Of a DNA stretch of 64,000 nt, positions 19,582-29,275 are shown one piece after another (within the stretch, counting starts at the first letter, position 1; the number at the start of each line of letters is the position of its first letter). Origin of the DNA: Blautia sp. AF19-10LB. Its GTDB lineage: Bacteria > Bacillota > Clostridia > Lachnospirales > Lachnospiraceae. The position numbers and the translations under genes are program-made. The notes under the pieces are model-generated. The model did not search any database, was not told the origin of the DNA, and worked only from the letters and a program-made list of their open reading frames with translations. The stretch covers positions 124,001-188,000 of the forward strand of contig NZ_QTWS01000002.1 of the NCBI RefSeq assembly GCF_003461245.1, written 5' to 3'.

Positions 19582-19850
19582 GTATAAAAAAAGTCCTCTG
19601 ATCCCGGTAAAGGGACCGAAGGACTTCGGCGGTACCACCCTAATTAGCAACTCCTGTATGCCAGAAAAAAATTGCTCTCTCAAGCTCCCTTAACGCTGGA
19701 TCTACGCTGCACTTCACTTGTACAGAGCTCCGAGGCCGGTTCCACGATTCGCGCACAGAATCCTCACACCATATGGATTCCTCTCTGAGATTGCTCCTCA
19801 TGTACTATTCTCTTCATCGCCGTTATCTTATTTATGCCAGAAAACTTCTG
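19582..19850 (-). promoter_or_regulatory. T-box riboswitch of proS
   Basis: The conserved T-box AGGGTGGTACCGCC lies at 19641-19628 on the minus strand. It is followed by a terminator stem (AGTCCT/AGGACT) and a T-run at 19592-19585. Upstream is a stem I with an AGAGAGG element and a GGTG loop. Uncharged tRNA(Pro) should pair with the T-box and allow read-through. CCG in GGAACCGG near 19740 is a candidate proline specifier. Confidence 0.88.
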
Positions 19851-19864
19851 CATATTTGATATTT

Positions 19865-19893
19865 ATTCTATTCGAAATATCTGGTGATGTCAA
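19865..19893 (-). promoter_or_regulatory. Sigma-A promoter of proS leader
   Basis: TTGACA (19893-19888), a 17-bp spacer and TAGAAT (19870-19865), directly upstream of the T-box leader. Confidence 0.65.
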
Positions 19894-19906
19894 GAGTGAT
19901 TTTACC

Positions 19907-21814
19907 TCACTCAACTGTAAAAGCACTCTCTCTGATCTGTTTTTTCTCAAACTGGTTATTATACTGCAGAATCTGATATTCGTTCAGAAGGGTCTGGTAT
20001 TTCTCCGGAAGATCGTCCATAGTATACCAGTTTCCGTCTTTATCACACACTGCACCCACTCCGATGATCGGAAGTTCCTCTTTCAGATTGGCAAGGAACT
20101 GTTCATATTCCGTAAGCTGAACACCCGCTTTTTCGAGCATGCTGGATCCGAGGTAATTGCAGCTGATATCCTCTTCTTTTGTCTCAGACGGGTAATTTGT
20201 CCATATGATATATGGTGTAGTGTAAGTTATCTGAGATTCTATAGTTTCCAGACTGCTTTTCTTTTTGCCAAGGAGCTGTTCAAAAAAGCCATCCTCAAGC
20301 TGCGGCCAGTGATCTCCGAACATGACGATCATTGTTGGTTCGTCAACTTTTTCAAAATATGTGAGAAGATCCTTAAACGCGAGATCCGACTGTCTTGCAA
20401 GTGACAGATATGTTTCTGCATACGGATATTCTTCATCATAATTTAATTTGACATCCGGTTCATAGTCTTCTCCATTTGTAGTTTCATCATAACCGCCATG
20501 GTTCTGCATCGTCACACAGAATGTAAAAAGCTTCTGATCCTCTTCTTTATCCTCATACATCTTAATTATTTTGTCATAGACAGTCGCATCACTGTAATAA
20601 TGTTTACGGACTCTGTCACAAAATTCATCGCCCCAGTTCTCTATACTCAGGAATTCATCAAATCCCATTCTCACATACACCTTAGAGCGATTCCAGTTGG
20701 ATGCATTGTTCGGATGCATTGCTACAGGTTCATAGTCCTGTGACCCCAGGATATCTGCCAGACCATACTCCGGATCCCTGACATAAAGTTCATATGGCTG
20801 GCAGGCTGCCGGGAAAAACTGAATACTGTTTCCTGTCAGAGCCTCATATTCGGATCTCGCTGTTCCACCTCCAAATGTCGGTACATGCAGCTTACCATAC
20901 GTCACATTCTTATTCAGGCTGTGAATAAATGGCAGAATTTCTGTATCCGTCTGAAGGTCACCTGTACTTTCAAAATCCGCAAGACTTTCATTCATGATCA
21001 TGATAATATTCTGCGGAACAGTCTGGTTTCCTGCAGCTGTTTTCTTCTCTTCGGAAGTTTCTTTCTCATTTTCTGCCAGGATTTCATCTACTTTCTGCGG
21101 TGAATAACCATCTGGCTTTTCAACACTGATGTACCGTGCCTCAAGTAAAAGTGTGTATAAATACCCTTTCTGAGTATAGTCTTTGTTAACATTCCAGAGA
21201 TCAACTCCCTGTGCATTCTTGAGAAGTGGAAGCGCCTGCACTGCTACAATAAAAAGTATTACCAGACTTCCCATACGGCAGATCAGATTTTTCCTGCTCT
21301 TTTTTCCAAGTTCCAGTTTCTGGAATACAAACTGGAAGATAAGGAATGCCGCCTCAAAAAACAGTATTATTTTGAGATGCCGCGGTACCGTGAAACTGTA
21401 ATTTCCCATTACATCCGCTGCTGTTCCCATTCCCAGAACGTCCAGCAGCATAAATGCCTGCCCACGGAACATAACGACATAATAATTTACCAGTGTAATT
21501 ACGGTCAGCAGTACTCCATATACCAGTACTGCCCATCGAATCTTCCGAAAGATGAGGATCAGTACAAAAAGCACTGCTATATAGATCCACATATTTTTTA
21601 TGACATAATCTGCCGGAATTTCTGTCAGTGATTTTATAACATTTCTGAACATTATATGTCCCAGTTGTTTCTGACCGCTCAGCCAGGTGATCATCTGCAC
21701 AGCACAAAACATAACTACCGGTGATGCCACCAGCAGTAAAACACTTATAATATATCCGGGCAGGGAAGTTCTGCTTCCGGACTTAGCCTGTATGCTCTCT
21801 TTTTCTTCCTTCAA
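19907..21814 (-). CDS. LTA synthase-like sulfatase-fold membrane enzyme
   Basis: Polytopic membrane protein of 635 residues with about five N-terminal membrane helices and a C-terminal extracellular sulfatase-fold domain. Visible active-site parts are NESLADFE, GGGTARSEYEALTG (nucleophile Thr) and FGDHWPQ. This is the LtaS/YfnI architecture that builds polyglycerol-phosphate lipoteichoic acid from phosphatidylglycerol. A phosphoglycerol transferase for another polymer is also possible. The start is a TTG at 21814 behind AGGAGAAAA. It follows comEB by 13 nt. Confidence 0.82.
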   Translation of the reverse strand: MKEEKESIQAKSGSRTSLPGYIISVLLLVASPVVMFCAVQMITWLSGQKQLGHIMFRNVIKSLTEIPADYVIKNMWIYIAVLFVLILIFRKIRWAVLVYGVLLTVITLVNYYVVMFRGQAFMLLDVLGMGTAADVMGNYSFTVPRHLKIILFFEAAFLIFQFVFQKLELGKKSRKNLICRMGSLVILFIVAVQALPLLKNAQGVDLWNVNKDYTQKGYLYTLLLEARYISVEKPDGYSPQKVDEILAENEKETSEEKKTAAGNQTVPQNIIMIMNESLADFESTGDLQTDTEILPFIHSLNKNVTYGKLHVPTFGGGTARSEYEALTGNSIQFFPAACQPYELYVRDPEYGLADILGSQDYEPVAMHPNNASNWNRSKVYVRMGFDEFLSIENWGDEFCDRVRKHYYSDATVYDKIIKMYEDKEEDQKLFTFCVTMQNHGGYDETTNGEDYEPDVKLNYDEEYPYAETYLSLARQSDLAFKDLLTYFEKVDEPTMIVMFGDHWPQLEDGFFEQLLGKKKSSLETIESQITYTTPYIIWTNYPSETKEEDISCNYLGSSMLEKAGVQLTEYEQFLANLKEELPIIGVGAVCDKDGNWYTMDDLPEKYQTLLNEYQILQYNNQFEKKQIRESAFTVE

Positions 21815-21827
21815 AATTTTCTCCTGT

Positions 21828-22316
21828 TCAGACAGTCAGATTGATCTCTCTGCCTGTCCGTTTGTATTTATAGTAACGTACTCCTGCCGCATCCAGCATT
21901 CGCTTGGACGCGATCACAGATGGCGTATTCTCGTATTTGTCACAGTCATAAACGATCGTCTTGATACCGGACTGAATGATTGCCTTGGCACATTCATTAC
22001 ACGGGAACAGGGAAACGTAAAGTTTCGCCCCTTCCAGGCTTCCGCCTCTGTAATTCAGAATCGCATTCAATTCGCTGTGCGTAACATACAGATACTTCGT
22101 ATCCAGTGGTTCACCTTCCCTTGCCCACGGAAACTCATCATCAGAACAGCCCTTCGGAAATCCATTATAACCCATCGAAAGAATCTTGTTATCCTCACTT
22201 ACGATGCAGGCGCCCACCTGAGAATTCGGATCCTTCGACCGCATGCCTGAAAGCATTGCCACACCCATAAAATATTCATCCCAGGAAATATAGTCTTTTC
22301 TTTTTTGATTATACAT
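21828..22316 (-). CDS. comEB: Deoxycytidylate deaminase family (ComEB-like)
   Basis: Zinc-dependent deaminase that converts dCMP to dUMP. HSELNAIL gives the His/Glu pair and PCNEC the two cysteine ligands. The start at 22316 (MYNQKRKDY) is chosen over an in-frame TTG at 22340 because the GGGGGAGG site lies between them. About 162 residues, typical. Confidence 0.88.
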   Translation of the reverse strand: MYNQKRKDYISWDEYFMGVAMLSGMRSKDPNSQVGACIVSEDNKILSMGYNGFPKGCSDDEFPWAREGEPLDTKYLYVTHSELNAILNYRGGSLEGAKLYVSLFPCNECAKAIIQSGIKTIVYDCDKYENTPSVIASKRMLDAAGVRYYKYKRTGREINLTV

Positions 22317-22372
22317 CTTCTGTAAAAACCTCCCCCGCAAATTTTGTTATTGCTGACAATAGCCAAATTTTA

Positions 22373-22400
22373 CCGGCTTCCTGATATTCCAGAAAGCCGG
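22373..22400 (-). terminator. Hairpin between rpiB and comEB
   Basis: CCGGCTTCCTG (22373-22383) pairs with CAGAAAGCCGG (22390-22400) with one mismatch. The downstream minus strand reads TAAAATTT, so termination is probably partial. Confidence 0.5.
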
Positions 22401-22432
22401 CAGTAATTTTTTGTATATTTTATGATCGCGAT

Positions 22433-22894
22433 TTATACTTCCGGATTCACATCCACGATATCTGTATCTTCTTCCATCTGTTTGATCCTGCGGATATGAC
22501 GTTCCTCCTCAGAAAACGGAGTGTTCAGGAAAGTATCTACGATCTTGACCGCAAGTCCCGGGCCTACAACTCTTCCACCCATTGCAAGGATGTTTGCATT
22601 ATTGTGAAGTCTTGTTGCCTCTGCACTGAAGCAGTCAGAACACAGTGCTGCACGGATTCCCTTGAATTTATTTGCTGTGATGGAAATACCGATTCCGGTT
22701 CCACAGATAAGGATTCCCTTATCACAGTCACCACTCTGGACAGCGATTGCCACTCGCTTTGCATAGATTGGATAATCTGTAGATTCCAGGCTGTCACATC
22801 CGAAATCTGTATATTCCAGATTATGCTCCTCCAGATATTTGATGATCTCCTGTTTCAGTTCGTAACCGCCATGGTCACATCCTAATGCTATCAT
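22433..22894 (-). CDS. rpiB: Ribose-5-phosphate isomerase B
   Basis: Isomerises ribose-5-P and ribulose-5-P in the pentose phosphate pathway. The RpiB/LacAB fold is shown by GCDHGGYELK and GTGIGISITANK, with the active-site Cys in ICGTG. 153 residues. It overlaps the sua5 stop by four bases (ATGA). Confidence 0.94.
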   Translation of the reverse strand: MIALGCDHGGYELKQEIIKYLEEHNLEYTDFGCDSLESTDYPIYAKRVAIAVQSGDCDKGILICGTGIGISITANKFKGIRAALCSDCFSAEATRLHNNANILAMGGRVVGPGLAVKIVDTFLNTPFSEEERHIRRIKQMEEDTDIVDVNPEV

Positions 22895-23955
22895 TTCTCT
22901 TCCTCCTGTGTCTTGATAATTTTGTGTCCGGCCGCCTTGAGAAGCCGGTTCATGATTGCCTGACCCATCCTTGGTGTATAGAAAGCTTCTGAATAGATCA
23001 CATTGACCTGCGCCTCATCAAAATCTCTCAGTACCCCATAAAGATGGTGTGCAATCGTCTCTTCTTCTTCTCTGCTGCCTATGCTTAAAACCAGTCCGTC
23101 TGCGTACTGATCTTTCGTCTCGTCTGTCGCGATAATTCCTGTCTTCAGCCCGGTTGATGCCGCTTCACGGGTCAGACGGTTGATGCAGGCGATCACCTCA
23201 TCCTGCGGTCCTTCTACAATGGACAGATCTGCCTTCGGCGCATAATGCCGATACTTCATTCCGGGTGCTTTCGGATGTACACTGCTGTCAGTGATCAGAA
23301 GACCTCTGTCCATACGGACATCCCCCAGTGTATCCTTAAGCATCTCAAGCGAAATATATCCAGGTCTTAAGACTACCGGTGCATCCTCGGTAAAATCAAC
23401 GATCGTAGATTCCAGACCGATACCGACCTGTCCCCCGTCAATAATCATCTCAATCGCATCACCCAGGTCCTCCTCGACATGCTCTGCCATCGTAGGACTC
23501 GGTCTGCCTGAAGTATTCGCGCTCGGTGCTGCCACAAAACCACCGGCAGCTTTAATCAGTTCCTGTGCAATACGGTCGCTCGGGAAACGTACTGCCACAC
23601 TATCAAGCCCTCCCGTAGTCTCCTTCGGCACAATATCTGCTTTTGGCAGGATCATGGTCAGCGGTCCCGGCCAGTATTTCTCTGCAAGGATACGTGCGCC
23701 CTTAGGAATCTCTGTCGTGATTTTTGCCAGATCGTCGATGTCTGCGATATGCACGATCAGCGGATTATCGGAAGGTCTGCCCTTCGCCGCATAAATCTTC
23801 ATGGATGCTTTCGGATCCAGGGCGTTGCCGCCAAGTCCGTAAACTGTTTCCGTAGGAAAAGCGACAAGACCGCCCTCCTTTAATATCTTTCCTGCTTTTT
23901 GTATGGCTTCCATATCCAGATGCTCTGCATCCATTGCCACAACTTCCGCTTTCAT
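22891..23955 (-). CDS. sua5: L-threonylcarbamoyladenylate synthase
   Basis: Makes threonylcarbamoyl-AMP, the first step of t6A modification of ANN-reading tRNAs. The YrdC domain covers about residues 20-205 (FPTETVYGLGGNA, AKGRPSDNPL, PSANTSGRPSPT) and the Sua5 C-terminal domain the rest; total about 354 residues. The start at 23955 follows GAGAGGAC; an upstream in-frame ATG is less well placed. Confidence 0.94.
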   Translation of the reverse strand: MKAEVVAMDAEHLDMEAIQKAGKILKEGGLVAFPTETVYGLGGNALDPKASMKIYAAKGRPSDNPLIVHIADIDDLAKITTEIPKGARILAEKYWPGPLTMILPKADIVPKETTGGLDSVAVRFPSDRIAQELIKAAGGFVAAPSANTSGRPSPTMAEHVEEDLGDAIEMIIDGGQVGIGLESTIVDFTEDAPVVLRPGYISLEMLKDTLGDVRMDRGLLITDSSVHPKAPGMKYRHYAPKADLSIVEGPQDEVIACINRLTREAASTGLKTGIIATDETKDQYADGLVLSIGSREEEETIAHHLYGVLRDFDEAQVNVIYSEAFYTPRMGQAIMNRLLKAAGHKIIKTQEEEK

Positions 23956-23981
23956 TTCTGTATGTCCTCTCATTCTGTTTC

Positions 23982-24008
23982 GTTACTGTCCACTCCGTTC
24001 AGTTTTAC
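23982..24008. repeat. 27-bp palindromic repeat unit, degenerate copy
   Basis: GTTACTGTCCAC ... then CAGTTTTAC; related to the perfect units at 29233 and 58513, sharing the CTCCGTTCA loop. It lies in the sua5 5' leader. Confidence 0.45.
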
Positions 24009-24048
24009 TGAAGGATGTAGATTTTTCCATGATTTTCTCATGTGCTCT

Positions 24049-24077
24049 ATTATAGTAGATTTCTGTGAAATGTACAA
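24049..24077 (-). promoter_or_regulatory. Sigma-A promoter of sua5-rpiB
   Basis: TTGTAC (24077-24072), a 17-bp spacer and TATAAT (24054-24049), about 95 nt before sua5. Confidence 0.6.
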
Positions 24078-24114
24078 CAGGCGATTTTGACGCATAATCA
24101 TCTGATTTATAGGG

Positions 24115-26364
24115 TTATTTCTCAATCTTCACAATATAGGTCTCATAATCCGGATCCTGATATACGATCTCACCAAGGCTTTCCAGCCCTGCATTATTAA
24201 GGTTCTCGCCATATTTTTCTCTCTCACAGGAGCCTACAAAGATATAGGAAATATCATATTTCTCAATCAGCTCCTGAACTCTCGCAGTGTCTGTCGAAGT
24301 GTAGATAGTCTCGATTTCGCTGGATTTCTCATTCAGGTCAGCTACGTCATTTCGCCACAGCCATTCATGTACATACCATCCCATGACTGTCGGAAGACCG
24401 GTCATAGCGGAAACTCGTTCGTATTCAGAATAGCTGTCGCCGTTTGCCTCCAGCACTACCGGGGAACCTTCGATGTTTTCTTTGAGCCATTTGATCGCAC
24501 CGACATCCTCAACATAATCTGTCTCCAGGAAAGCCGTCGCATTCAGTCCTTTATACTGGGATGGATCCAAAACCTGTCCAAACCAGGAATTTACGCTTCT
24601 TCCAAAATATCCGCAGGTCCACAGAAGAAGAACCAGCCCGATCGCTGCGATCGCTTTGAGAATCTTTTTGCGGTTCACGATCAGCAGGCGGAAGATCACA
24701 TATGCCATCGTCATTCCAAACATGATATACGCCTGATAAGTCAGCTTGAACATGGTGTTCGCACGGGCATTTCTGTTCTCATAAATATCACGGACATAAA
24801 CCAGTTCCGGGATCGCCACAAGTCCGATCGCACACAGTCCCATAATTACCGCAAACAGGTCCGGCGTGCGGACTGCTTTCATCAGCCGATACAGAGATTT
24901 ATGCTCCAGTCCTTTGAGTTTCTCCACGATCAGCGAAATTACAAATACAAGCGTCAGAACTGTCGGAAGTCCCCACAGGATCAGAAGCTGGTGTGGAAGG
25001 GAGTGATTCTGTGCCAGTCTCACGCCCTGCACCATTGTTGTAAACTGTAAAGTAAACGGCAGGATGATCACTGTCGCAATGGCAAAGATCTCGACTGCCT
25101 GTGCTGCTGTCACTGCAGCGATCCGCCTGATATCACCCTTAAGGCAGATAATATTCATAAACAGAACCGTTCCGCCGGTCACAACATAATAGATAACGAA
25201 ATCCCAGTAGTTTGTCCAGTGGAACATTCCAAGGAGCATTGCCGCTGCAAGGATCTGCGGCATCAGAAGCTGCTTCATCCAGAATTTCTTCCGGCCCTGT
25301 TTTTCCATAGACGGTGTCGTATTCCGTACTTTCTTCATCCATGCATACAGAAGTCCCAGAAGAAGCAGGACAAACATAATATTTACCACATGTGCATGGA
25401 GATCTCCTAATACAAATGAATAGCACGGAAATTCATGGATCGTCTTATCCGGCACATCCGGATTAAATCCAATATAGCGTGTCGCATCCGGAAACCAGTA
25501 GCTGCTCACTTCCTCGCCCTTTAATTTCTGGATCAGCGGAATAATCTGTGCATAGACAACATAATGCATATTTCCTGCAATGGAAACTGCCAGACCTGCA
25601 AGGAAGCCTGTGATGGACGGAAGATTCTTCTTCCATCCTGAAACTCTGCCCTGCATGTCCAGAGTCATCTGGTGTACCAGCGAAAACGGAAGTACAAAAG
25701 CAAACGCTGCCACAAAAGTACGCATCAGATTGTATGTGAGTTCTACTTTCGTTCCGGAAAGCTTCGTCAGAAATACGGCGAAATACTGACCGCCATAATA
25801 ATAGTTGATCTTGCCCTGGGAATACCAGAGATCGGTTGCCGGAAGTGTCTTGCTTCGCATCATGGCTTCCATGAAACCATAGTCCATAAATTTCTCTGTC
25901 CCGTGTGCTGCCGGATGAAATCCTGCCAGATAGGTCCACAGAAGAAATACGGCAAAAAACAGAATCTCCTCTGCATAAACAAGATCCAGATTTTCGATCG
26001 GCAGGCAGTCATATCCCTGTCTCCGCTGTCTTTCATACAGAAAAATGCAGGCAACGCCAAATGCCGCCGTAATTCCCACACAGGTAACAGTCGTGAATTT
26101 CAGTATTCTGACGGATACCAGAAACCATGTCAGGAATCCTGTGATCGTGATGGAAACAACCTTTGAAAACATCCATCCCTTATCCGCAAATCCCCGGAAC
26201 AGCCGTCCTGTAACCGCCATTCCCACAATCCCCAGTACTCCTGCAAGCAGATACCAGGTCCAGAATGTCCACACATCTCCTTTGAGAAGGAACGCAGACA
26301 GCGCCACAAGAAAGGCTGCCGGTATGACTCTTATTATTGTTTTTTTAATCATTTCAGGTTTCAT
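24115..26364 (-). CDS. DUF2298 (YYY-type) polytopic membrane protein
   Basis: Very hydrophobic 749-residue protein with a dozen or more membrane segments. Near residue 160 it has MDYGFMEAMMRS, then INYYYGGQY, which is the hallmark of the YYY/DUF2298 family, a group that resembles GT-C glycosyltransferases. The last ~130 residues form a soluble domain. Function is unproven; a lipid-linked sugar transferase is plausible. It overlaps its upstream neighbour by 11 bases. Confidence 0.78.
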   Translation of the reverse strand: MKPEMIKKTIIRVIPAAFLVALSAFLLKGDVWTFWTWYLLAGVLGIVGMAVTGRLFRGFADKGWMFSKVVSITITGFLTWFLVSVRILKFTTVTCVGITAAFGVACIFLYERQRRQGYDCLPIENLDLVYAEEILFFAVFLLWTYLAGFHPAAHGTEKFMDYGFMEAMMRSKTLPATDLWYSQGKINYYYGGQYFAVFLTKLSGTKVELTYNLMRTFVAAFAFVLPFSLVHQMTLDMQGRVSGWKKNLPSITGFLAGLAVSIAGNMHYVVYAQIIPLIQKLKGEEVSSYWFPDATRYIGFNPDVPDKTIHEFPCYSFVLGDLHAHVVNIMFVLLLLGLLYAWMKKVRNTTPSMEKQGRKKFWMKQLLMPQILAAAMLLGMFHWTNYWDFVIYYVVTGGTVLFMNIICLKGDIRRIAAVTAAQAVEIFAIATVIILPFTLQFTTMVQGVRLAQNHSLPHQLLILWGLPTVLTLVFVISLIVEKLKGLEHKSLYRLMKAVRTPDLFAVIMGLCAIGLVAIPELVYVRDIYENRNARANTMFKLTYQAYIMFGMTMAYVIFRLLIVNRKKILKAIAAIGLVLLLWTCGYFGRSVNSWFGQVLDPSQYKGLNATAFLETDYVEDVGAIKWLKENIEGSPVVLEANGDSYSEYERVSAMTGLPTVMGWYVHEWLWRNDVADLNEKSSEIETIYTSTDTARVQELIEKYDISYIFVGSCEREKYGENLNNAGLESLGEIVYQDPDYETYIVKIEK

Positions 26365-28345
26365 AAATTCTTATTCTCCCATCCTCTGACTGGTATACAA
26401 GACGAAATGCCTCTGCAATCGTATCTTCTCTGCATTCCGTTTCTTCAAACGTCATTCCATCTTCGAATAAAATATAGGTGATTTTCTCCTGCTTTACAAG
26501 TTTTTTCACAGTATTTTCATCAGTTGAACTGTAAATTGTTTTTGCGATGTCCGCGCGTCTGTATGTGTCATAACCCGCTGACCATGCATAATACGGCCAT
26601 CCCATATACATCATGACACCCGCCATTGTCACCTCATTGATGCTGTATTCCGGTGTCAGGATCAGATCTTCACTCGTCAGATTCTCTGCCAGCCAGTCTG
26701 TCAGTGCACTGTTCAGATTTACCGACACCCTTCTTCCCGGGCCATTGTCCCTGACAATGATCACAAAATCATAGATACCGGTGATCGTCAGGCAGATGGC
26801 GAGTACAACTGCTGCCAGTTTCCGCCAGATCCCCTTCTGGAACAGTTTCACAAATGCCCATCCCCAGAACATTGCCACAAATGCGTAGGAGATCATAATA
26901 TATTTCTGGTTTACCGCAATATCCGGTGTCAGCGAAATACAAAATGCGAAAATCAACGGAAAGAGAAAACTTGTCAGAAGCACTCTCTGTCTGCGGTCTT
27001 TCAGGAAATACAGAAGTACCAGTGCGCCAAGAAAAAAAACTCCGCTCATCTGCAAAAGGAACCACAGTACCCCGTGCAGTGATTTGTCCTCTGCCAGAAA
27101 TCCCCAGTAAAACGAAGTACTTACCGCATCGCCCCAGATAAAAACTTTCGCCTGAAGCTCTGCAAAAACAACTGCTGCTATGGCAGTCACAAGATAATCA
27201 AGCTTTCCGTCGGAGAACGCCGCAAATCCAAACAGGATCAGAAGTCCTCCGATCACAGCCGCTCCATTCCAGAAAGAAGTCAGCCCCAGCATCATACCTG
27301 CCATTAATGCATTTTCGAGGTTACGGCTTTTCCATGCCTCCCTGCTGAATATTCTTCCGGTCAGCCAGTTCCAGCCTTTCTCCTCATGTGCACAGCCTGC
27401 GTCCACCCATTCCAGAAACATCCACAGAGCCAGTGTAACGATCAGAAGTCCAAATGCCAGGTGTCTCTGATTCAGATAAACATTAAAATTCCAGAGTCCC
27501 CAGTTTTCATTTGGCGTATAACCGATAAAGTTCATATTATTCCTGAACGTTTCCATAAGATCCCCTGCCTGAAGATGCTCCAGCACAAAATGAAAGAACG
27601 TCAGTGCACTTCGAAAGAAGAAAAAAACGATCGTCATTACAGAAGCTGCAAAACTTCCGGTAATCCGCAGTGCCAGATTATAAAGCATCATCAGAAATGC
27701 CAGTAATGCCAGAATACTGACGATATTATAGGCAAAATCCAGCCGCAGTCCAAGGAATTCCAGATTTCCTACAAGAAACTGAAACATAAAATGATATTTT
27801 ACATCCTGACCGCCAAAATGTGGATACTGCGTTGGAAAATTGTTTCCAAGAGAGAAGGACCTCATCATCGCTGTATGCGGTGCATAGTCTCCATAAACCG
27901 TATAGCCGGAATAAAGGACACCGTCTTTTATGTAAAAAACATAGAACATGATCCATGTAAGAAATACAGCAAGGATCACAAGCAAAATCAGTTCCTTCCG
28001 GAATTGTTTCTTATCGTGGATCAGAGCCTGTTCATATTCTGACAGAATCGAATTCTCTTTTCGATAACGTCTGCCGTACAGAAGGGCCAGAAAAACAGCC
28101 GCTCCTGCCATCACTGCCAAATTTCCATAAATAAGTGGTTTCTCCGCTCCAAGTGCGCTTGCCGCCCAGGAAATCATATAAGTGATCCATCCAAAGATCA
28201 AAAGTCCGGTTCCCAGGGCTCCGGAAGCCAGAATCCAGAACTGATTTGTACGGGTACTCTTATTCCTGTTTTCAGAGACGAAAAACATGCCTGCCACTTC
28301 TTTTCCGATCAATATTGCCAGCAGACAGTAAATAATTCCTAACAT
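26354..28345 (-). CDS. Polytopic membrane protein, GT-C-like, paralogue of next gene
   Basis: 663-residue protein with many membrane segments. A motif block DYAPHTAMMRS ... GGQDVKYHF resembles the MMRS ... INYYYGG block of the DUF2298 neighbour, and both proteins end in a similar soluble part (YSSTDENTVKKLV here, YTSTDTARVQELI there). I do not recognise a specific function. First gene of a two-gene unit with its own promoter. Confidence 0.65.
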   Translation of the reverse strand: MLGIIYCLLAILIGKEVAGMFFVSENRNKSTRTNQFWILASGALGTGLLIFGWITYMISWAASALGAEKPLIYGNLAVMAGAAVFLALLYGRRYRKENSILSEYEQALIHDKKQFRKELILLVILAVFLTWIMFYVFYIKDGVLYSGYTVYGDYAPHTAMMRSFSLGNNFPTQYPHFGGQDVKYHFMFQFLVGNLEFLGLRLDFAYNIVSILALLAFLMMLYNLALRITGSFAASVMTIVFFFFRSALTFFHFVLEHLQAGDLMETFRNNMNFIGYTPNENWGLWNFNVYLNQRHLAFGLLIVTLALWMFLEWVDAGCAHEEKGWNWLTGRIFSREAWKSRNLENALMAGMMLGLTSFWNGAAVIGGLLILFGFAAFSDGKLDYLVTAIAAVVFAELQAKVFIWGDAVSTSFYWGFLAEDKSLHGVLWFLLQMSGVFFLGALVLLYFLKDRRQRVLLTSFLFPLIFAFCISLTPDIAVNQKYIMISYAFVAMFWGWAFVKLFQKGIWRKLAAVVLAICLTITGIYDFVIIVRDNGPGRRVSVNLNSALTDWLAENLTSEDLILTPEYSINEVTMAGVMMYMGWPYYAWSAGYDTYRRADIAKTIYSSTDENTVKKLVKQEKITYILFEDGMTFEETECREDTIAEAFRLVYQSEDGRIRIYET

Positions 28346-28428
28346 ATCCTATTCCTCCGGGATCGTACTTTCTGTATCATAATTCCTGTATTTTATCCTG
28401 CACTTACTTTTCTTACGATCCTCTAGTC

Positions 28429-28457
28429 AGTATAACAGAATACGAAATCAATAGCAA
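28429..28457 (-). promoter_or_regulatory. Promoter of the membrane-protein pair
   Basis: TTGCTA (28457-28452), a 17-bp spacer and TATACT (28434-28429). Confidence 0.5.
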
Positions 28458-28464
28458 AAAAGTT

Positions 28465-29184
28465 TTATACTTTTCGCAAATATGTCACAATTCCATCTGT
28501 CAGTGCGTCCGCTACCTTCTCCTGATATTCTTCTGTCTGGAGAAGATCTGCTTCATCTGGATTGGTCAGGAATCCGCACTCTGCGATCACCAGTACTCCT
28601 TTGCTTCTTTTGAGGAGATAGTAGCTCGTATTTCCTTTGATCTCCCGTGGCCGTTCAACTTCAAGTGTCGTATTCAGACTTTCCTGCAGATCTGCTGCCA
28701 GTTCTTTCCCTTCACCGGACGTTTCATAATAAAAGACCTGCGGTCCCTTTACGCTGGGATCATGGTAGCTGTTCTGGTGGATACTCACAGTCAGCACAGG
28801 TGCAGTTTCATCAATCAGTGCGATCCTTCTCTGCATATCTTGGGCTTTTTTGTTCTGGGCTGAATCATCGTAGAGTCCCTGATCCGATTCTCTTGTCAGA
28901 ACAACTGTATAACCTTTTTCTTCCAGTTTTTCCCTGAGAAGAAGGCTCACTGACAGGTTGATTCCTTTTTCTTCCAGTCCGTCTATACCGATCATGCCAG
29001 GGTCACTTCCGCCATGTCCAGGATCCAGTACGATTACATTCCCTTTCTGTTCTGCCTCTTCGGAATTCATCCAGACAGACACCGTCGCAGCCTGTCTGGA
29101 CAGAAAATAAAAACATATCAGCAAAAAGCACGCCATTATCAGTTCCATTACACATTTTTTCAAAAAGAACACACCCTTTTGCAT
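28465..29184 (-). CDS. cwlD: N-acetylmuramoyl-L-alanine amidase CwlD
   Basis: Amidase_3 enzyme that helps make muramic-delta-lactam in spore cortex. A membrane anchor lies at about residues 14-29. The zinc ligands are in DPGHGGSDPG, the Glu of DGLEEKG and SIHQNSYHD, and the catalytic Glu is in VIAECGFLTN. 239 residues, typical of CwlD. It lies near spoIIGA-sigE. Confidence 0.88.
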   Translation of the reverse strand: MQKGVFFLKKCVMELIMACFLLICFYFLSRQAATVSVWMNSEEAEQKGNVIVLDPGHGGSDPGMIGIDGLEEKGINLSVSLLLREKLEEKGYTVVLTRESDQGLYDDSAQNKKAQDMQRRIALIDETAPVLTVSIHQNSYHDPSVKGPQVFYYETSGEGKELAADLQESLNTTLEVERPREIKGNTSYYLLKRSKGVLVIAECGFLTNPDEADLLQTEEYQEKVADALTDGIVTYLRKV

Positions 29185-29232
29185 ATTCTCTTTATGTATA
29201 TGCCCGGGTGCGCTCTCTTATAAACAGAATCT

Positions 29233-29259
29233 GTTACTGTCCGCTTCGTTCACAGTAAC
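29233..29259. repeat. 27-bp palindromic repeat unit
   Basis: GTTACTGT (29233-29240) pairs with ACAGTAAC (29252-29259) around the loop CCGCTTCGTTC. It is nearly the same as the left end of the element at 58513. It lies between sigE and cwlD and has no T-run. Confidence 0.6.
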
Positions 29260-29275
29260 TGTGTGTATTGCATCT

